The notes: a model not told the origin generated them from the sequence alone. A stretch of 64,000 bases of DNA from Athripsodes cinereus (GCA_947579605.1 OX388305.1:34485542-34549541), one strand, 5' to 3'. Positions 1 to 10,552 are shown, counted from the first letter of the stretch. Translations and numbers: made by a program.

Positions 1-1129
1 ATGTAAAATATATTTTTCTCCGGATTGTGAAATAGGTATATTCTTCTTTAAAAAAACACTTTGAATTGTAAAGAAATATTACTATCGTGAAATAATTTTC
101 TTAAAGTAAACAATTGAAAATTGATTAAATACAAATAATAACAGCTTTGTCCTTTAAACCATAATAAAAGTATTAATAAGATCTATAAATATTCGGTTAT
201 ATTTGTCTTCCCTGGAATTTATAATCGAATTCAGGAGACAAAATTAATTTTGGACACCATCATAAATTCATCTTTATTTAGAAAATTATAATATCTTCTC
301 CGATTGCTTACCAAACAATCTTCGCACTTTAGAACACAAATATAACAAGATAAAATTGAATAAAAAACAGTATGTAGTTAACTTCCAAATGACTTCTATA
401 AACTTCGCGTACTATGTAGTTAGTATTCGAAGACTCTCGACTCCATCATCAGGCGATTAGTAAAAAGTGAAATAAGATACAGAGACAAACAGTATTTACA
501 GGATTTGAATAAAAGAATGTTGGGAGAAGCCCGTGTTGATAAGAAAGTATTTATAATTCATTGAAAAAAAAAACTATTGGAAAGTGATCCACTGTGGACG
601 GATTCACAAGAGAAGAATTTAAAGAAAAATATTAATGTCTACCTTCTCCGGTATTTACCTTATTGCGAAATGGGGAAACAGCAGAAAACCCAAATCAGAG
701 AACAGCAAAAATGCTAGATTATTAACTAAATTTTAGAAAAAGATTTTATAAATAAATAACAAGTAATAGGTACCTATGTTGATGGTACGTTGTTGTTTAT
801 TAATTAAGAAAACAATAATAATAAAAAAAAGTTTATCATGGTGGAGGTTGGGACATTACAAAGTACGGCGAACATCCGTTGTGCCATTTTCCCACTCAAC
901 GGGATCCCCCGTTATCATTCATTGTCACTTGTTACAATAATTATTTTACTTTAAGTGGGACAACGCCGCGGCGAAACTGTGAGAAAGGTGGAAGGAGAGC
1001 TTCATTAAATTTACATGAATCATAAGGCAGAGGAAACTGGTAGACGGAAAAATATCGAGGATGAAAATAATAACACTGTTATGAATGTAATATTCCGCCA
1101 GAATATACTTACTCAGTACCTACAGTATA
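1..1129. other. AT-rich stretch without a recognised gene
   Basis: No open frame of convincing length or known family is visible on either strand. A short GC-richer block at about 840-975 stands out from the surroundings but has no family resemblance I can name. If the methyltransferase exon at 11630-11820 belongs to a functional gene, this stretch lies in its following intron or beyond it. Confidence 0.5.
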
Positions 1130-1848
1130 CAGTGGTACCTTGACATACCTACGAGTGGCCCAACGTACGAGTTTTTTGAGATACGAACTGTCGAGCGAGA
1201 TATTTTTCGCTTTTGAAATACGAACAACATTTGAGATACGAGCTAAGTATTTAATGACACTTGCCTACCTCTTTTCCGGAAAATTCTGAAAGGGAGGACG
1301 AAACAAACTTTTTTTAAAAATAAGATATGCTTATCTGGGTTTTGTTATAAACCCAAATATAACCTTATACACCTTTCACAGTAAGCTACTAAAAGCTTAT
1401 GTCGTGAAAGAGGAATTTGCTAGCACCTGATATCGAACCATGGGCCCCTTGTTCACGAGGCCGAGACTCTACCTCCAGGCTACCAACGAACTCCTTGGAC
1501 ATGTTTTTTTAAACGGCCTGAAGGTGAGAAAAGCGTGGCGGAAAAGACAAAGACCAGTGAAGAGAAAAGCAGTGACGAAAATAAAGGGAAAGTATCACTT
1601 TATAAATCTAGTTTTTCTCTTTAAATTCCCTTTAATTGTGTTTTTTGTACAATATTTGTCATTTGTACAATACATTTTTCTTATTCAAAAACACGTAACA
1701 AAAATAAGTGGGGTGACATTTTGGAGGCTGGAACGGATTAATGGCAGTTCAATTAATTTCAATGGGAATATTTGCTTTAAAGTACGAGTAATTTGAAATA
1801 CGAGCAAGGTTGCGGAACGAATTAAACTCGTATGTCGAGGTTCCACTG
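1130..1848. mobile_element. Tc1/mariner-like non-autonomous element (TA target site)
   Basis: The element starts CAGTGGTACCTTGACATAC and ends with the near-exact reverse complement (GTATGTCGAGGTTCCACTG). A TA dinucleotide sits at each side (1128-1129 and 1849-1850), as expected for Tc1/mariner insertions. No transposase frame is visible, so it is a MITE-type derivative. A shorter copy lies at 45081-45446. Comparison of the two shows that a tRNA-derived SINE has inserted at 1309-1493 here, and that the shorter copy lacks about 130 bp corresponding to roughly 1560-1710 here. Confidence 0.85.
1309..1493 (-). mobile_element. tRNA-derived SINE, copy 1 (nested)
   Basis: Read on the minus strand it has a tRNA-like head (A-box-like GGTAGCCTGGAGG, B-box-like GGTTCGATATC), then a body with AAGCTTTTAGTAGCTTACTG and CCCAGATAAGC, then an A-rich tail. 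It interrupts the Tc1-like element. The uninterrupted counterpart at about 45248-45256 reads straight through the junction. Confidence 0.85.
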
Positions 1849-2050
1849 TAATATGTATAGGTACACACTGCAATAAAATATTATAGGTACAATTGTAGAT
1901 ATACCAGTAGGTACACAAGGGATGGGTTAGGTATAGAGAATATTATACACTTTCTAAAAGAATAATATTGTTATACCAGCTTTTAACACAGCTTTCTTTA
2001 GGAAGAAAATATTAATAAATATAATTATAATAAAAAATATAATATATTAT

Positions 2051-2222
2051 AACACTGTTTTTTGTTTCACATTAATGTAAACAAAGTATACCACAATTAC
2101 GCCTTGATCTTTCTAAATTCTGAGTTTATACTCCGCCCTGATGATGCCAGTTTATTGGTGAAAGCGCTATGCGTAATTGTGGTATACTTTGTTTACATTA
2201 ATGTGAAACAAAAAACAGTGTT
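2051..2222. repeat. Foldback with perfect 52-bp inverted arms
   Basis: Bases 2051-2102 and 2171-2222 are perfect reverse complements over 52 bp, around a 68-bp spacer. The spacer contains CTGATGA at about 2139 and GGTGAAAGCG at about 2159, a module that recurs elsewhere in the window. No coding capacity is seen. The lack of any mismatch between the arms suggests a young element or recent arm correction. Confidence 0.85.
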
Positions 2223-2302
2223 ATATTATCAAATTAAGTTTTAAACTACTATAGATGACTCGTACACATTGAATTAGCTCAGAAAATGGACATTAATATT
2301 TT

Positions 2303-2374
2303 TGCCTAGTCTGAGGATCGAACCCACGACCCCTCGCTTGCAAGGCGAGTGTGTTAACCACTAGTCCAACCTAA
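2303..2374 (-). pseudogene. tRNA-like pseudogene or tRNA-derived SINE head
   Basis: The minus strand carries an A-box-like TGGACTAGTGG, an anticodon arm CTCGC-CTTGCAA-GCGAG (loop anticodon TGC, nominally alanine) and a B-box-like GGTTCGATCCT. The anticodon stem is perfect, but the expected 7-bp acceptor stem is not formed: the 3' side ACTAGGC has no partner at the 5' side, and the T stem has a mismatch. It is therefore not a functional tRNA. Confidence 0.6.
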
Positions 2375-2431
2375 TGAATTAGGTACATACTAGTTAGGTA
2401 TATATATACCGTATGTACGTGGTAGATACAT

Positions 2432-2562
2432 CAATGTGAACTTCCTTAAGGATAGCATGATACAGAGTCTCGATGCTTACGAATCGACACAAGGCTGGTT
2501 AAGAGTACTCTTTAAACCCGGGTGACGTTCCCAATTCCTCTATATCATGCATGTCACATGTT
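2432..2562 (+). repeat. Core cassette repeat, copy 1
   Basis: About 125 bp containing TGAACTTCCTTAAGG, GATGCTTACGAATCGAC and TTCCCAATTCCTCT. It matches the reverse complement of 15660-15787 along its length and more weakly matches 4307-4425. No terminal inverted repeat is evident around this copy. There is no reading frame and no recognisable RNA-gene promoter. Confidence 0.7.
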
Positions 2563-3599
2563 TCAGAATTTTTTGAAAGTTATATATATACTATAATCAT
2601 CAAATACTTTCACATGTAACATGATTTCCTATGCTACGTCCCTAATAATTAAATTGACTAATAATTAAAAAAAAATTGATTGAATCTGAAAAATAATTTG
2701 ATTGACATCCACACTTCTGAGCAAGTGAAATCCAGTTTTCAACACAACAGACTGTGTTACATAAATAATCAGTGTTATATTATATTTTATATTACTCAAA
2801 TGTTGTTTCACAATGTCAACACTGAAATATAAAATTCAAGTATATATTATATAAAATTAAAAAAAAAAAAAAATAACACATTGTGGATATCATTAGCAAA
2901 CTTCCTGTAAAATGACGAAATAAATCTGGAGTGTTTTTGGAATTGTTTCAAATCCAGACTCATATTTTTAAAAAAAGTCACAAATAAATATAAAAATGAA
3001 AACACCAAGCAAACTTTGACATATACCTATATTCAATAAAAACTCGGTTGAATTAGGTTTGATTTGAAACACCTTATTTTTTTTACAAAAGTTGACAATA
3101 AAGTATCTAATATTTATAAACTCTCAAGTATCTCCATTGATAAATAAGACGTTTAGTTAATTATCTACAAATACTCTCAAGAGATGGAACTTTACGTAGA
3201 GAATATAATTTGTCTTACTATTTACTACCGCTTGATTAAAGAGAATTATAAACGAAACATAAGTAAACAAATATAGATATTAACAAACTCTTATATTTAT
3301 GTGGGAATAACTAGGTACATCTGAGAAATCTAGTTGAGTTTTTCTGTTTTCAAAATAACAGGACTTTATCACAACGTAATACAGCGGAATGAAACTATTA
3401 TTTTAACTTAATAATATCTCAAGCTTCGACAGTATGTGCTTTTAAATAATCTATTTAAAAATATCTAACTCCTTTTGAAAAATAATGACACTCTAATTTT
3501 GTTGGGAAACTTTATATAATATATTTCTTTTTAACTGAAATCTACATAGATATTATATTCGTTGCGTTGTAACATTTTTGGTTTTATGCTCGTTTTAAT
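2563..3599. other. AT-rich stretch, nothing recognised
   Basis: Low-complexity AT-rich sequence on both strands with a short A-run near 2858. I see no coding exon, RNA gene or named repeat. Confidence 0.4.
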
Positions 3600-3609
3600 A
3601 CATAGTTAC

Positions 3610-3870
3610 GGTCTTCTTCTTCTTATGGAGCCCTTGCTTCGTAAGGTCGTGCACGTGGACGGAGCCTATATGTGGCAGTGGGTGCCCCCCGTGGGTCTTG
3701 AATCAATTCTGACCAGCTCTTTCCGTCAGCAGCAATGCTTTTTGCATTCTCGGGCTTTAGTCATTTGTGGATTCTATGTGCTTCAGCCACGTTTTTCTCG
3801 GAGCTCTTTTGTTTGTTTTCCACTCCGGTGGTCTCTGTTTCCAGAGACGTTATGATATTGTTTTGCAATT
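3610..3870 (-). pseudogene. Probable LINE reverse transcriptase C-terminal remnant
   Basis: On the minus strand, before a GAAGAAGAAG run at about 3614-3626, an interrupted frame ends with the residues SWSELIQDPRGAPTATYRL and an arginine-rich tail. The arrangement resembles the C-terminal end of other RTE-like pieces here, which also terminate in GAA-type microsatellites. At least one stop interrupts the frame. The family is not certain. Confidence 0.4.
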
Positions 3871-3934
3871 TAGTTTTGTTATTTTATTATTTATTACGGA
3901 AAAAGTACTCAATATTGGGTGGAATGCCTAAAAT

Positions 3935-4103
3935 AAAAAAAAAAACTGGGTTTTTGTTATAAACCCAAATACAACCTTATACACCTTTCACAGTAAGCTA
4001 CTAAAAGCTTGTGTCGTGAAAGGGGAGTCTGCCGGCACCTGGTATCGATCTACGGACTCCATGTTCACGAGGCCGAGACTCTACCTCCAGGCTACCGACA
4101 AAT
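3935..4103 (-). mobile_element. tRNA-derived SINE, copy 2
   Basis: Same SINE family, with the tRNA-like head at the right (GGTAGCCTGGAGGTAGAG on the minus strand), body with CACGACACAAGC, and an A-rich tail at the left. The B box is mutated. Confidence 0.85.
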
Positions 4104-4246
4104 AAAATAACCTTCAAATATAATTTCGTTTAATTTTTATCAATCACAATAAATGCGTTAGTTGGAAGAAGACCTTTGCGATAAACTCTACCTCAATATG
4201 TTGATTGTATTTAATATAATATTTTGGTTAAAAAATTACTTGTAAT

Positions 4247-4512
4247 CAATCAGAAACCTCGATTGGAGAACCATGTCTACACAATGCAACATTGTGTAGA
4301 ATCTAATCGGAAGAAGTGAGAAAGGTGTCCCAACGCTTACGAATTGGCTCAAGGCTGGCTTAAGTGATCACTTTCGGTGTCCATGGACAACGTTCATCAA
4401 TTCCACCATTCTCACTGTCACGATGTAAGGTCCACCAATCGAGAGACGCTTTATGCAAACCTTAGAATGTTGTATTGTGTAGACATGGTTCCCCAATCGA
4501 GGTTTCTGATTG
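4247..4512. mobile_element. 266-bp TIR element carrying the core cassette
   Basis: Left arm 4247-4293 and right arm 4466-4512 are inverted repeats of 47 bp with two mismatches; the outermost bases are CAATCAGAAACCTCGATTGG. The interior from about 4307 to 4425 is a divergent copy of the core cassette at 2432-2562 (shared ACGCTTACGAAT and CAAGGCTGG). No open frame of its own is present. It is a non-autonomous DNA element of unassigned superfamily. Confidence 0.75.
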
Positions 4513-5589
4513 GTTTTGTCATCTGCACCCAAATCCGGTTTAACAAAAAAAAAAAATTAGTAAATATTCTAAACATGACTTGTAACCACTTTAAGAAAGG
4601 AATAAATAAATTTTCCACAGCTGGAGTAACGAACGGATTAACTATAGAGTATATGCAATAGGCATGGATGTCGTTTTTTCTGTGCAACTAAAAGTAAGAC
4701 ACTTCGGATGGGTGGCATATCTCATTGCTAAATTGAAAATGTTAAATCTTGCCACTTACATGACACTCTAAAACTTCAAAAAAATTTGCAAAAGTGACAA
4801 AAATTATTCTTTTTAGTAGATCAAGGTAAATATTTTTTTCGTGAAAAATGTTTTGCTCGCAGAGAGTTGCCGTTGAGATAATGAGGTTTTGATGAAATAT
4901 TTTTTTAAATATTGTTATCTTGTTGTGACAAAATTGTCTAATCCATTAACAAATAAACTTTTTTTGGGAAAAAATATTATTCTGGAAATTATCAGTGATT
5001 TGCTGATAACATGCAGATATGTATATTGTTCTACAAATAATCCAAGATATTGTAGATAGGTATTTATGAAGCAAAGAAATTCCCCAGGTAAGAAAAGATA
5101 TTTGATATCCTTTTTCCAGTATACATAGTTACATAGTAAAACTTTAGGTAGATAAGAAAAGGGATGCAACCTCGATCGAAAAAAATCAAAATAAAGAAAA
5201 AATACGACAAAGCAGGGTGGAAGTTTTAATAGCAGTATCTTTTTCTCAGAAAACGAATACATTTTTCAATCTTTCCTGTAAGTTTTTAAGCATTCTTTTA
5301 AAGGAAAGTACCTATTCATGTAACATCGTGATTAAGGCATTTTACATTTTTGAATGAAGTTATAGTTAGGCATTAACTTTTGTTTTTCTTGTTCAGTTCT
5401 CTTGAAAATGTCAATATATCTGCATTGACGAAAGTAGGTACTCGAGATTTAAATTAAATGTAAGTGAAAAATTAACTGTGTTGTGTTATTAAAATAAAAT
5501 ATCATTTTTGAATGATAAGGAATGATTCGAATCCTCCCTGAATGTTTTGATATTTATATTCAAATTTATTACAATATTTTCGATGTTTT
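4513..5589. other. AT-rich stretch, nothing recognised
   Basis: A minus-strand open frame of 115 codons at 4915-5262 is phenylalanine- and leucine-rich with no family resemblance, and is best taken as chance in AT-rich DNA. No other feature is seen. Confidence 0.4.
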
Positions 5590-5620
5590 TGGCATTAACT
5601 ATGTGATAATTACGCGACAT

Positions 5621-6004
5621 GATTAGATAATGAGTTTTATTCACTATGTATTTAAATTATCACTTATGATTTTTTTTATATAGGTCTGCGACCGGTTTCG
5701 ATACGCTAGTAGAATATAAACCAAGTATTGTAAACTGTGCCTGTTTACAATATTGTAGGTTCTTTTTAAATTATGAACACTGATATTATAATTTACACAA
5801 ATATATTCAATAATAATACTATTTACAATTGTCGAACACAATAGTCAAACACGGAGCGTGCCAGTGCAACCCAAGGTCGTATCTATAATGAGCTTATATT
5901 CTGCTCGTGAATGATACTAGCGTATCGTAACCGGTCGCAGACCTATATAAAAAAATCATAAGTGATAATTTAAATACATAGTGAATAAAACTCATTATCT
6001 AATC
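5621..6004. mobile_element. Foldback element with about 90-bp arms
   Basis: Left arm 5621-5711 and right arm 5915-6004 are inverted repeats with one mismatch and a one-base difference in a T/A run. Each arm contains GGTCTGCGACCGGTT. Bases 5591-5620 (GGCATTAACTATGTGATAAT and following) have their inverted partner not next to 6004 but at about 6390-6415, so the outer part of the right arm is displaced. No coding sequence is seen. Confidence 0.8.
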
Positions 6005-6318
6005 AAATTTATTACGTCTAAGAAGTTGTGGGAGATGCTGAGATGGTAAAAATAAATAGTTAGTTTTTTTTTTATAAAGACGAATTTTCTTACTTTCTTT
6101 TTAAATTATCGCCATTCATTCTTTTGCATATATATTTTTCCTCTCAGTATTCTTTCTTTTTCTTCTTCTGCTCCAGTTAGGACTGTATTCTGTTTTTCTT
6201 GGAGCCTACTCTTGGGAGGGGGATGTCCGGCTTTTCCTCCATCGTTTTGGTGGTCTGTTTTTTACTTAATATAGGTATTCAATTTTTGCTCTCAGTTTTC
6301 AAAAAAAAAAAAAATCGA

Positions 6319-6417
6319 AACCGGTGGCAAAATTAAAATTAATAGTGATAATTTAAAAACAAAGTAAGAAAACTCATTTCAATTAATCATGTCGCGAAAT
6401 TATCACATTATAAATGC
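6319..6417. repeat. Second, divergent right arm of the 5.6-kb foldback
   Basis: Starting at TCGAAACCGGTGGC, this repeats the right-arm sequence of 5915-6004 in degenerate form. It continues into CATGTCGCGAAATTATCAC, which pairs with 5598-5622. Either two related foldbacks are side by side, or the original right end lies here and the closer arm arose by duplication. Confidence 0.65.
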
Positions 6418-6688
6418 CACCAATATTAATAAGATTTTTAACCTATACTAATATTATAAATAATAATAATAATAATCTGGACAATTTATTGAGCGCCGTT
6501 TTGTGGTACAAACCACCGCAAGGGCGCATTTTTATAAAGAGGAAAGATTTGATTGTTTGCATTGAATAGGCTCTGAAACTACTGAACCGATTTGAAAAAC
6601 TCTTTCACTATTGGGAAGCTACACTATACCCGGGTGACAAAGGCTATATTATATTTTCAAAAAATTAGGGATCCTTACTAAAACTAAA

Positions 6689-7918
6689 TTATTTTTTTCA
6701 ATACCTATCTTATACCGTTTAACACCTAAATTAGATTTTTACCAACCAATTGAACAAGCTGGTTTTAGAAAAGGGTTTGGAACCACAGACCACATCCAAA
6801 CTCTACGATTGCTAATTGAGAAAGTCACAGAATATAATATAAAAATTCATCTTGCATTCATTGACTACAAAAAAGCCTTCGACTCTGTAGAACAATGGGG
6901 AATAATAAATGCGCTAAATGAAGCAAGAATTGACTCCAGATACTCAAGGCTGATCAAATTTATCTATGACCACGCTACAATGGATGTAAGGATTGACGAG
7001 GACACAAAAACGGGGAAAATCAATATCAAGAGAGGTGTAAGACAAGGCGATACCATCTCACCTAAACTTTTTACGTTAGTTCTAGAAAGTATTTTTAAAA
7101 CACTAAACTGGGAACATAAAGGGATTAAAATTAACGGAACATATCTGAGTCACCTCCGCTTCGCAGATGACATAGTACTCATCAGTGATGATCTGGAAGA
7201 ACTTCATACCATGATAAAAGAGCTCCACGATGCCTCCCTGAAAGTTGGTCTACAGATGAACATAAATAAAACCAAAATCATGAGTCCATCCAACAGCAGT
7301 ATCACAATCGATAATAAGAAAATTGAACCTGTTGAAGAGTATATTTATCTTGGACATAAGATCAAATTAGGGAAAGAAAATCAGACAGCGGAAGTACCCA
7401 GAAGAATTGGACTAGGTTGGGCAGCCTTTGGGAAACTCAATCATATACTTAAAAACAAGGATATTCCCATGAATTTAAAAAGAAAAGTGTTTGAAACATG
7501 TATCCTCCCTGTGCTTACATATGGTCTGGAAACTATCACCTTAACTGCGAGGACCATATATAAATTAAAATGTACACAGCGATCTATGGAAAGACAAATG
7601 TTAGGCATAAGTCTGAGAGATAGAATCAGAAATGAAGAAATCAGACGCCGGACAAAAGTTGTCGACGTGGTGGATCGTATTGCCAAGCTAAAGTGGCAAT
7701 GGGCAGGTCATGTTGCCAGACAGGGAACAGACAGATGGGCACCCAGAGTCCTAGGATGGAGACCATGGGACATGAAAAGAGGAATAGGCCGGCCTCAGAA
7801 ACGTTGGGCCGATGATATTGTCCCTGTCGCGGGTAGCAGGTGGATGAGAGAAGCCCAAAGAAGAGAAAAATGGAAGAAATTAGAAGAGGCCTACATCCAG
7901 CAGTGGAGAGACGGCTGA
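6689..7918 (+). CDS. RTE-type reverse transcriptase, C-terminal two thirds
   Basis: The frame is open from about 6689 to the stop at 7916-7918, giving roughly 409 codons; there is no true start because the element is truncated. Numbering residues from 6809, visible motifs are AFIDYKKAFDSVE (16-28, with the first catalytic aspartate at 19), RQGDTISPKLF (78-88), the catalytic box FADD (118-121), NINKTKIM (151-158) and the C-terminal GRPQKRW typical of the RTE clade. Upstream of 6809 the frame adds EQAGFRKGF, the conserved motif before the palm. In the family this enzyme copies LINE RNA into target DNA by target-primed reverse transcription. An intact frame suggests a young insertion, but without the endonuclease it cannot be autonomous. 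Confidence 0.85.
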   Translation, partial: LFFSIPILYRLTPKLDFYQPIEQAGFRKGFGTTDHIQTLRLLIEKVTEYNIKIHLAFIDYKKAFDSVEQWGIINALNEARIDSRYSRLIKFIYDHATMDVRIDEDTKTGKINIKRGVRQGDTISPKLFTLVLESIFKTLNWEHKGIKINGTYLSHLRFADDIVLISDDLEELHTMIKELHDASLKVGLQMNINKTKIMSPSNSSITIDNKKIEPVEEYIYLGHKIKLGKENQTAEVPRRIGLGWAAFGKLNHILKNKDIPMNLKRKVFETCILPVLTYGLETITLTARTIYKLKCTQRSMERQMLGISLRDRIRNEEIRRRTKVVDVVDRIAKLKWQWAGHVARQGTDRWAPRVLGWRPWDMKRGIGRPQKRWADDIVPVAGSRWMREAQRREKWKKLEEAYIQQWRDG

Positions 7919-7942
7919 AGAAGAAGAAGAAGAAGAAGAAGA
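6689..7942 (+). mobile_element. 5'-truncated RTE-clade LINE (family E)
   Basis: Reverse transcriptase coding sequence enters at about 6689 and ends at 7918, followed directly by a GAA microsatellite tail of about 24 bases. The endonuclease domain and first reverse transcriptase motifs are missing, so the copy is 5'-truncated, as most LINE insertions are. It sits inside a Helitron-like element. A diverged relative lies at 57533-58175. Confidence 0.85.
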
Positions 7943-7981
7943 ATACCTATCTACCCGTGCGAAGCCGGTGCGGACCGCTAG

Positions 7982-8920
7982 TTTCTAATAAATTATTTAT
8001 TTATTTTTATTTTTACAATATTAAAGAATCAAACAGTCATAACATAACATGTTAACAATTAATACACTCAACATGTGGACCAGCAAAGATTCCACTCTTA
8101 CCAGAAATGTCTAAGACTTATTGAGAAAAAAAGCAAAAGTTAAAAAAATAAAAAAAAAGTCAAAGTAAAGTTAAAAAATAAAAAAATCCCAAAATACTAG
8201 AAATCAAAATGAAATCACCAATCCAGTATGAGTTACAAAGCCCAGTTAAACACACAGCCAATATCCAATGTCCCAAGGATGCTATGATCGAGAGAGCCAT
8301 GCATTCAAGCACACCCATCCACCCCCCGCTCAAATGGAAGTGATCCTATATTGCCAAACAGTGAGAGACCAAGATCAGTCCACGGGGACCGCTGATGACA
8401 ACAAGGCCCCAGACACTCCCGCTCTAAAGTCTTGCTTATTCATGACGAGTATGTCAAGGTTTTGAAAGAATGAATCATAAACAGAACAAGAGCGTCTTAG
8501 GTATTAGATAATTATACAAATTAGATAATTATTTTGTTTGTTTTCACTTAAAGTAGGTATATCTACTATACTTGTAGTTAGGTATCTTGTAGTTAGGTAT
8601 TTTGATAAAGAACGAACGGTCGGATTGAAATTAATATAATACTTTTCTTAGGATTACTTTTCATCGTAACAATCATAACTACGATGTTTTCAGTTTATTC
8701 CCTAAAGTTACATTGCTACTGTACAATACGTTCACGTATCTATAAACAGTTTCTGTGCAATGTAAAATAATGAAATTCCATAAACGATATACATAGGTAG
8801 TATCTAACAATAATATTATAATTCTGATACAAGAGTGTACTTTTAACTTGCGTGTTATATATAAATTTGATATTGTTTCTATTGCACATCATAACTACTT
8901 TCATTTCAAAGGAATTATCT
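7982..8920. other. Unassigned, possibly old LINE 3' untranslated sequence
   Basis: An AT-rich start with TTTATTTATTTTTA is followed by a block at about 8220-8470 that is clearly more GC-rich than its surroundings. That change of composition, after an A/T-rich tail, would fit a minus-strand LINE 3' end, but I see no coding motif to confirm it. The rest is AT-rich and unremarkable. Confidence 0.3.
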
Positions 8921-8926
8921 AATATA

Positions 8927-9469
8927 TAAAATTCTCGTGTCACGGTGTTTGTTATCATACTCCTCCGAAACGGCTGGACCGATTTTGATGAAATTTTGTG
9001 TGCTTATCGGGTAGGTCTGAGAATCGGCCCAAATCTATTTTTTATACCCCTAAAAGTTAAAGATGGTCCACCCCGATTTTTTTTGATTTTTTGGTAAATT
9101 TTTTTTATTATTATTTTTTATGGTGAGGCATTAAAAAATACACACAGTCCTAAATTTTCACCCTTCTACCATCAACTCCTATTTTTTAATAGCGATATAA
9201 GTTTGTAGCATAATGCAGGATCATGGCAAAAAGGTGAAAATTTAGGGCTGTATGTATTCTTTAAATGCCTCACTATAAAAAAATAAAAATAAATTTTTGG
9301 CCACAAATAAAAAAAAAAATTGGGGTAGACCACCCTTAACTTTTAGGGGTATGAAAAATAGATTTTGGCCGATTCTCAGATCTACCCGATAAGCACACAA
9401 AATTTCATCAAAATCAGTCCAGCCGTTTCGGAGGAGTATGATAACAAACACCGTGACACGAGAATTTTA
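8927..9469. mobile_element. Long foldback (snapback) element, about 543 bp
   Basis: Left arm (from 8927) and right arm (to 9469) are inverted repeats running for about 235 bp each around a central loop of roughly 70 bp near 9165-9230. The outer arms carry TTCTCGTGTCACGGTGTTTG and CCTCCGAAACGGCTGGACCG, phrases seen in a foldback family common across insect genomes. There is no coding sequence. Confidence 0.85.
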
Positions 9470-9764
9470 CATAGGCATTAGATAATAATGTACACCAATA
9501 TTTTACTATACAAACAAAACGTTCAAAATTTATGGTGAATATTTAATATTACATTCTCTATTATATAAAATTCATAATGATAGTAGACAGAATAAATATT
9601 GAAAACCACATAACAAACCACATAAAGAATTATTCCATACAATAATAACCAGCATGTTAAAATAATAATGGATTTGGATATTTAGGCATTGTTTGCTAAA
9701 CGATGTTTCTCGATTATTTTGTTCGTGTTTTAATTTAGTTAGTTCGTTCGTTAGTTTCGTTAGT

Positions 9765-9966
9765 GAGTTCGTCGGTAGTCTGGAGGTAGAGTCGCGGCCT
9801 TGTGATCAAGGGGTCCGGGGTTCGATCCCAGGTGCCGGCAAACTCCCCTTTCACGACACAAGCTTTTAGCTTACTGTGAAAGGTGTATAAGGTTGTATTT
9901 GGGTTTATAACAAAACCCAGATATATCTTTTTAAAAAAAAAGAAAAAAAAAAAAAAAAAAAAAAAA
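9765..9966 (+). mobile_element. tRNA-derived SINE, copy 3 (best preserved)
   Basis: Full-length copy in forward orientation. The tRNA-like head has an A-box region GGTAGTCTGGAGG and a B box GGTTCGATCCC. The body runs CCTTTCACGACACAAGC ... AACAAAACCCAGATATATC, and the copy ends in a poly(A)-type tail of more than 40 bases. The head would be transcribed by RNA polymerase III. The body ends in a conserved stretch that could be the tail recognised by a partner LINE. Confidence 0.9.
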
Positions 9967-10552
9967 TTATATTTACTTAAAGAAATATCTCAGGGGTATT
10001 TCCTTTTCAAATATAATATGACTGTATAAACTTTATTCTCCTACCCTTCTTCGTAAGTTTTCGAATTCCATGTGAAAGAAAGATGTGAGATAAAATAAAC
10101 ACATTCCACATCTTGAATTCAGTGATGAAGTTTTCTATTAATCCTGATTATTGAATTTCTTATTTTTTTAGTGCTTCAGAGAGGAGAGCTTTCATGTTGA
10201 GTCTATAATATATACGGCTGTTCTGTAGGCTACTCCCCATGCAGGTAATGCCGTGATGGTACAGTTAGTAGCTAACAGTTTAATTACTTTATTATTATTG
10301 TTATAAAATGAATTCTACACTTAAAAAATGGGTGTAGTAATAATATAACTATATAAAAATAGCAATATACTACAAAAGCTTTCCAACGTGCTTTTTGAGA
10401 ACCCTCAGAAGGCACGTTGGAAAGCACGTGCCTACTTTCCTCATACAGAAAAAAGTGTTAATTAACATACCTTTTACGAGTACTGGCATATTGCTATAAC
10501 GCTTTAATATTATCGTATATCGTAGAGGAAACAATATGAAAGTTCATTTTTT
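9967..10552. other. Mostly unassigned; short LINE-tail similarity
   Basis: Bases about 10228-10262 (GGCTACTCCCCATGC, then ATGCCGTGATGGTA) resemble the paired fragments at 40630-40674 and 41156-41200. An inverted pair around CCAACGTGC lies at 10383 and 10418. Otherwise nothing is recognised. Confidence 0.35.

Larger units (their letters stand above)
6434..7981 (+). mobile_element. Helitron-like element, split by an RTE LINE
   Basis: The left part has the start CTATACTAATATTATAAAT and the internal phrase CTACTGAACCGATTTGAAAA, both typical of a widespread insect Helitron-like family. The right part (7943-7981) has the hairpin-forming GCGAAGCCGGTGCGGACCGC followed by CTAG, matching the CTRR end and 3' hairpin expected of Helitrons. 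The LINE at 6689-7942 separates the two parts. No Rep/helicase protein is encoded, so it is non-autonomous. Confidence 0.6.

Noticed and set aside
2303..2374. A functional alanine tRNA (anticodon TGC) on the minus strand
   Set aside because: The anticodon arm and B box are good, but the acceptor stem does not pair and the T stem has a mismatch, so it is annotated as tRNA-like only.
4915..5262. A 115-codon hydrophobic frame suggesting a membrane protein
   Set aside because: Its Phe/Leu content is what AT-rich DNA gives by chance; there is no motif, no splice context and no second copy.
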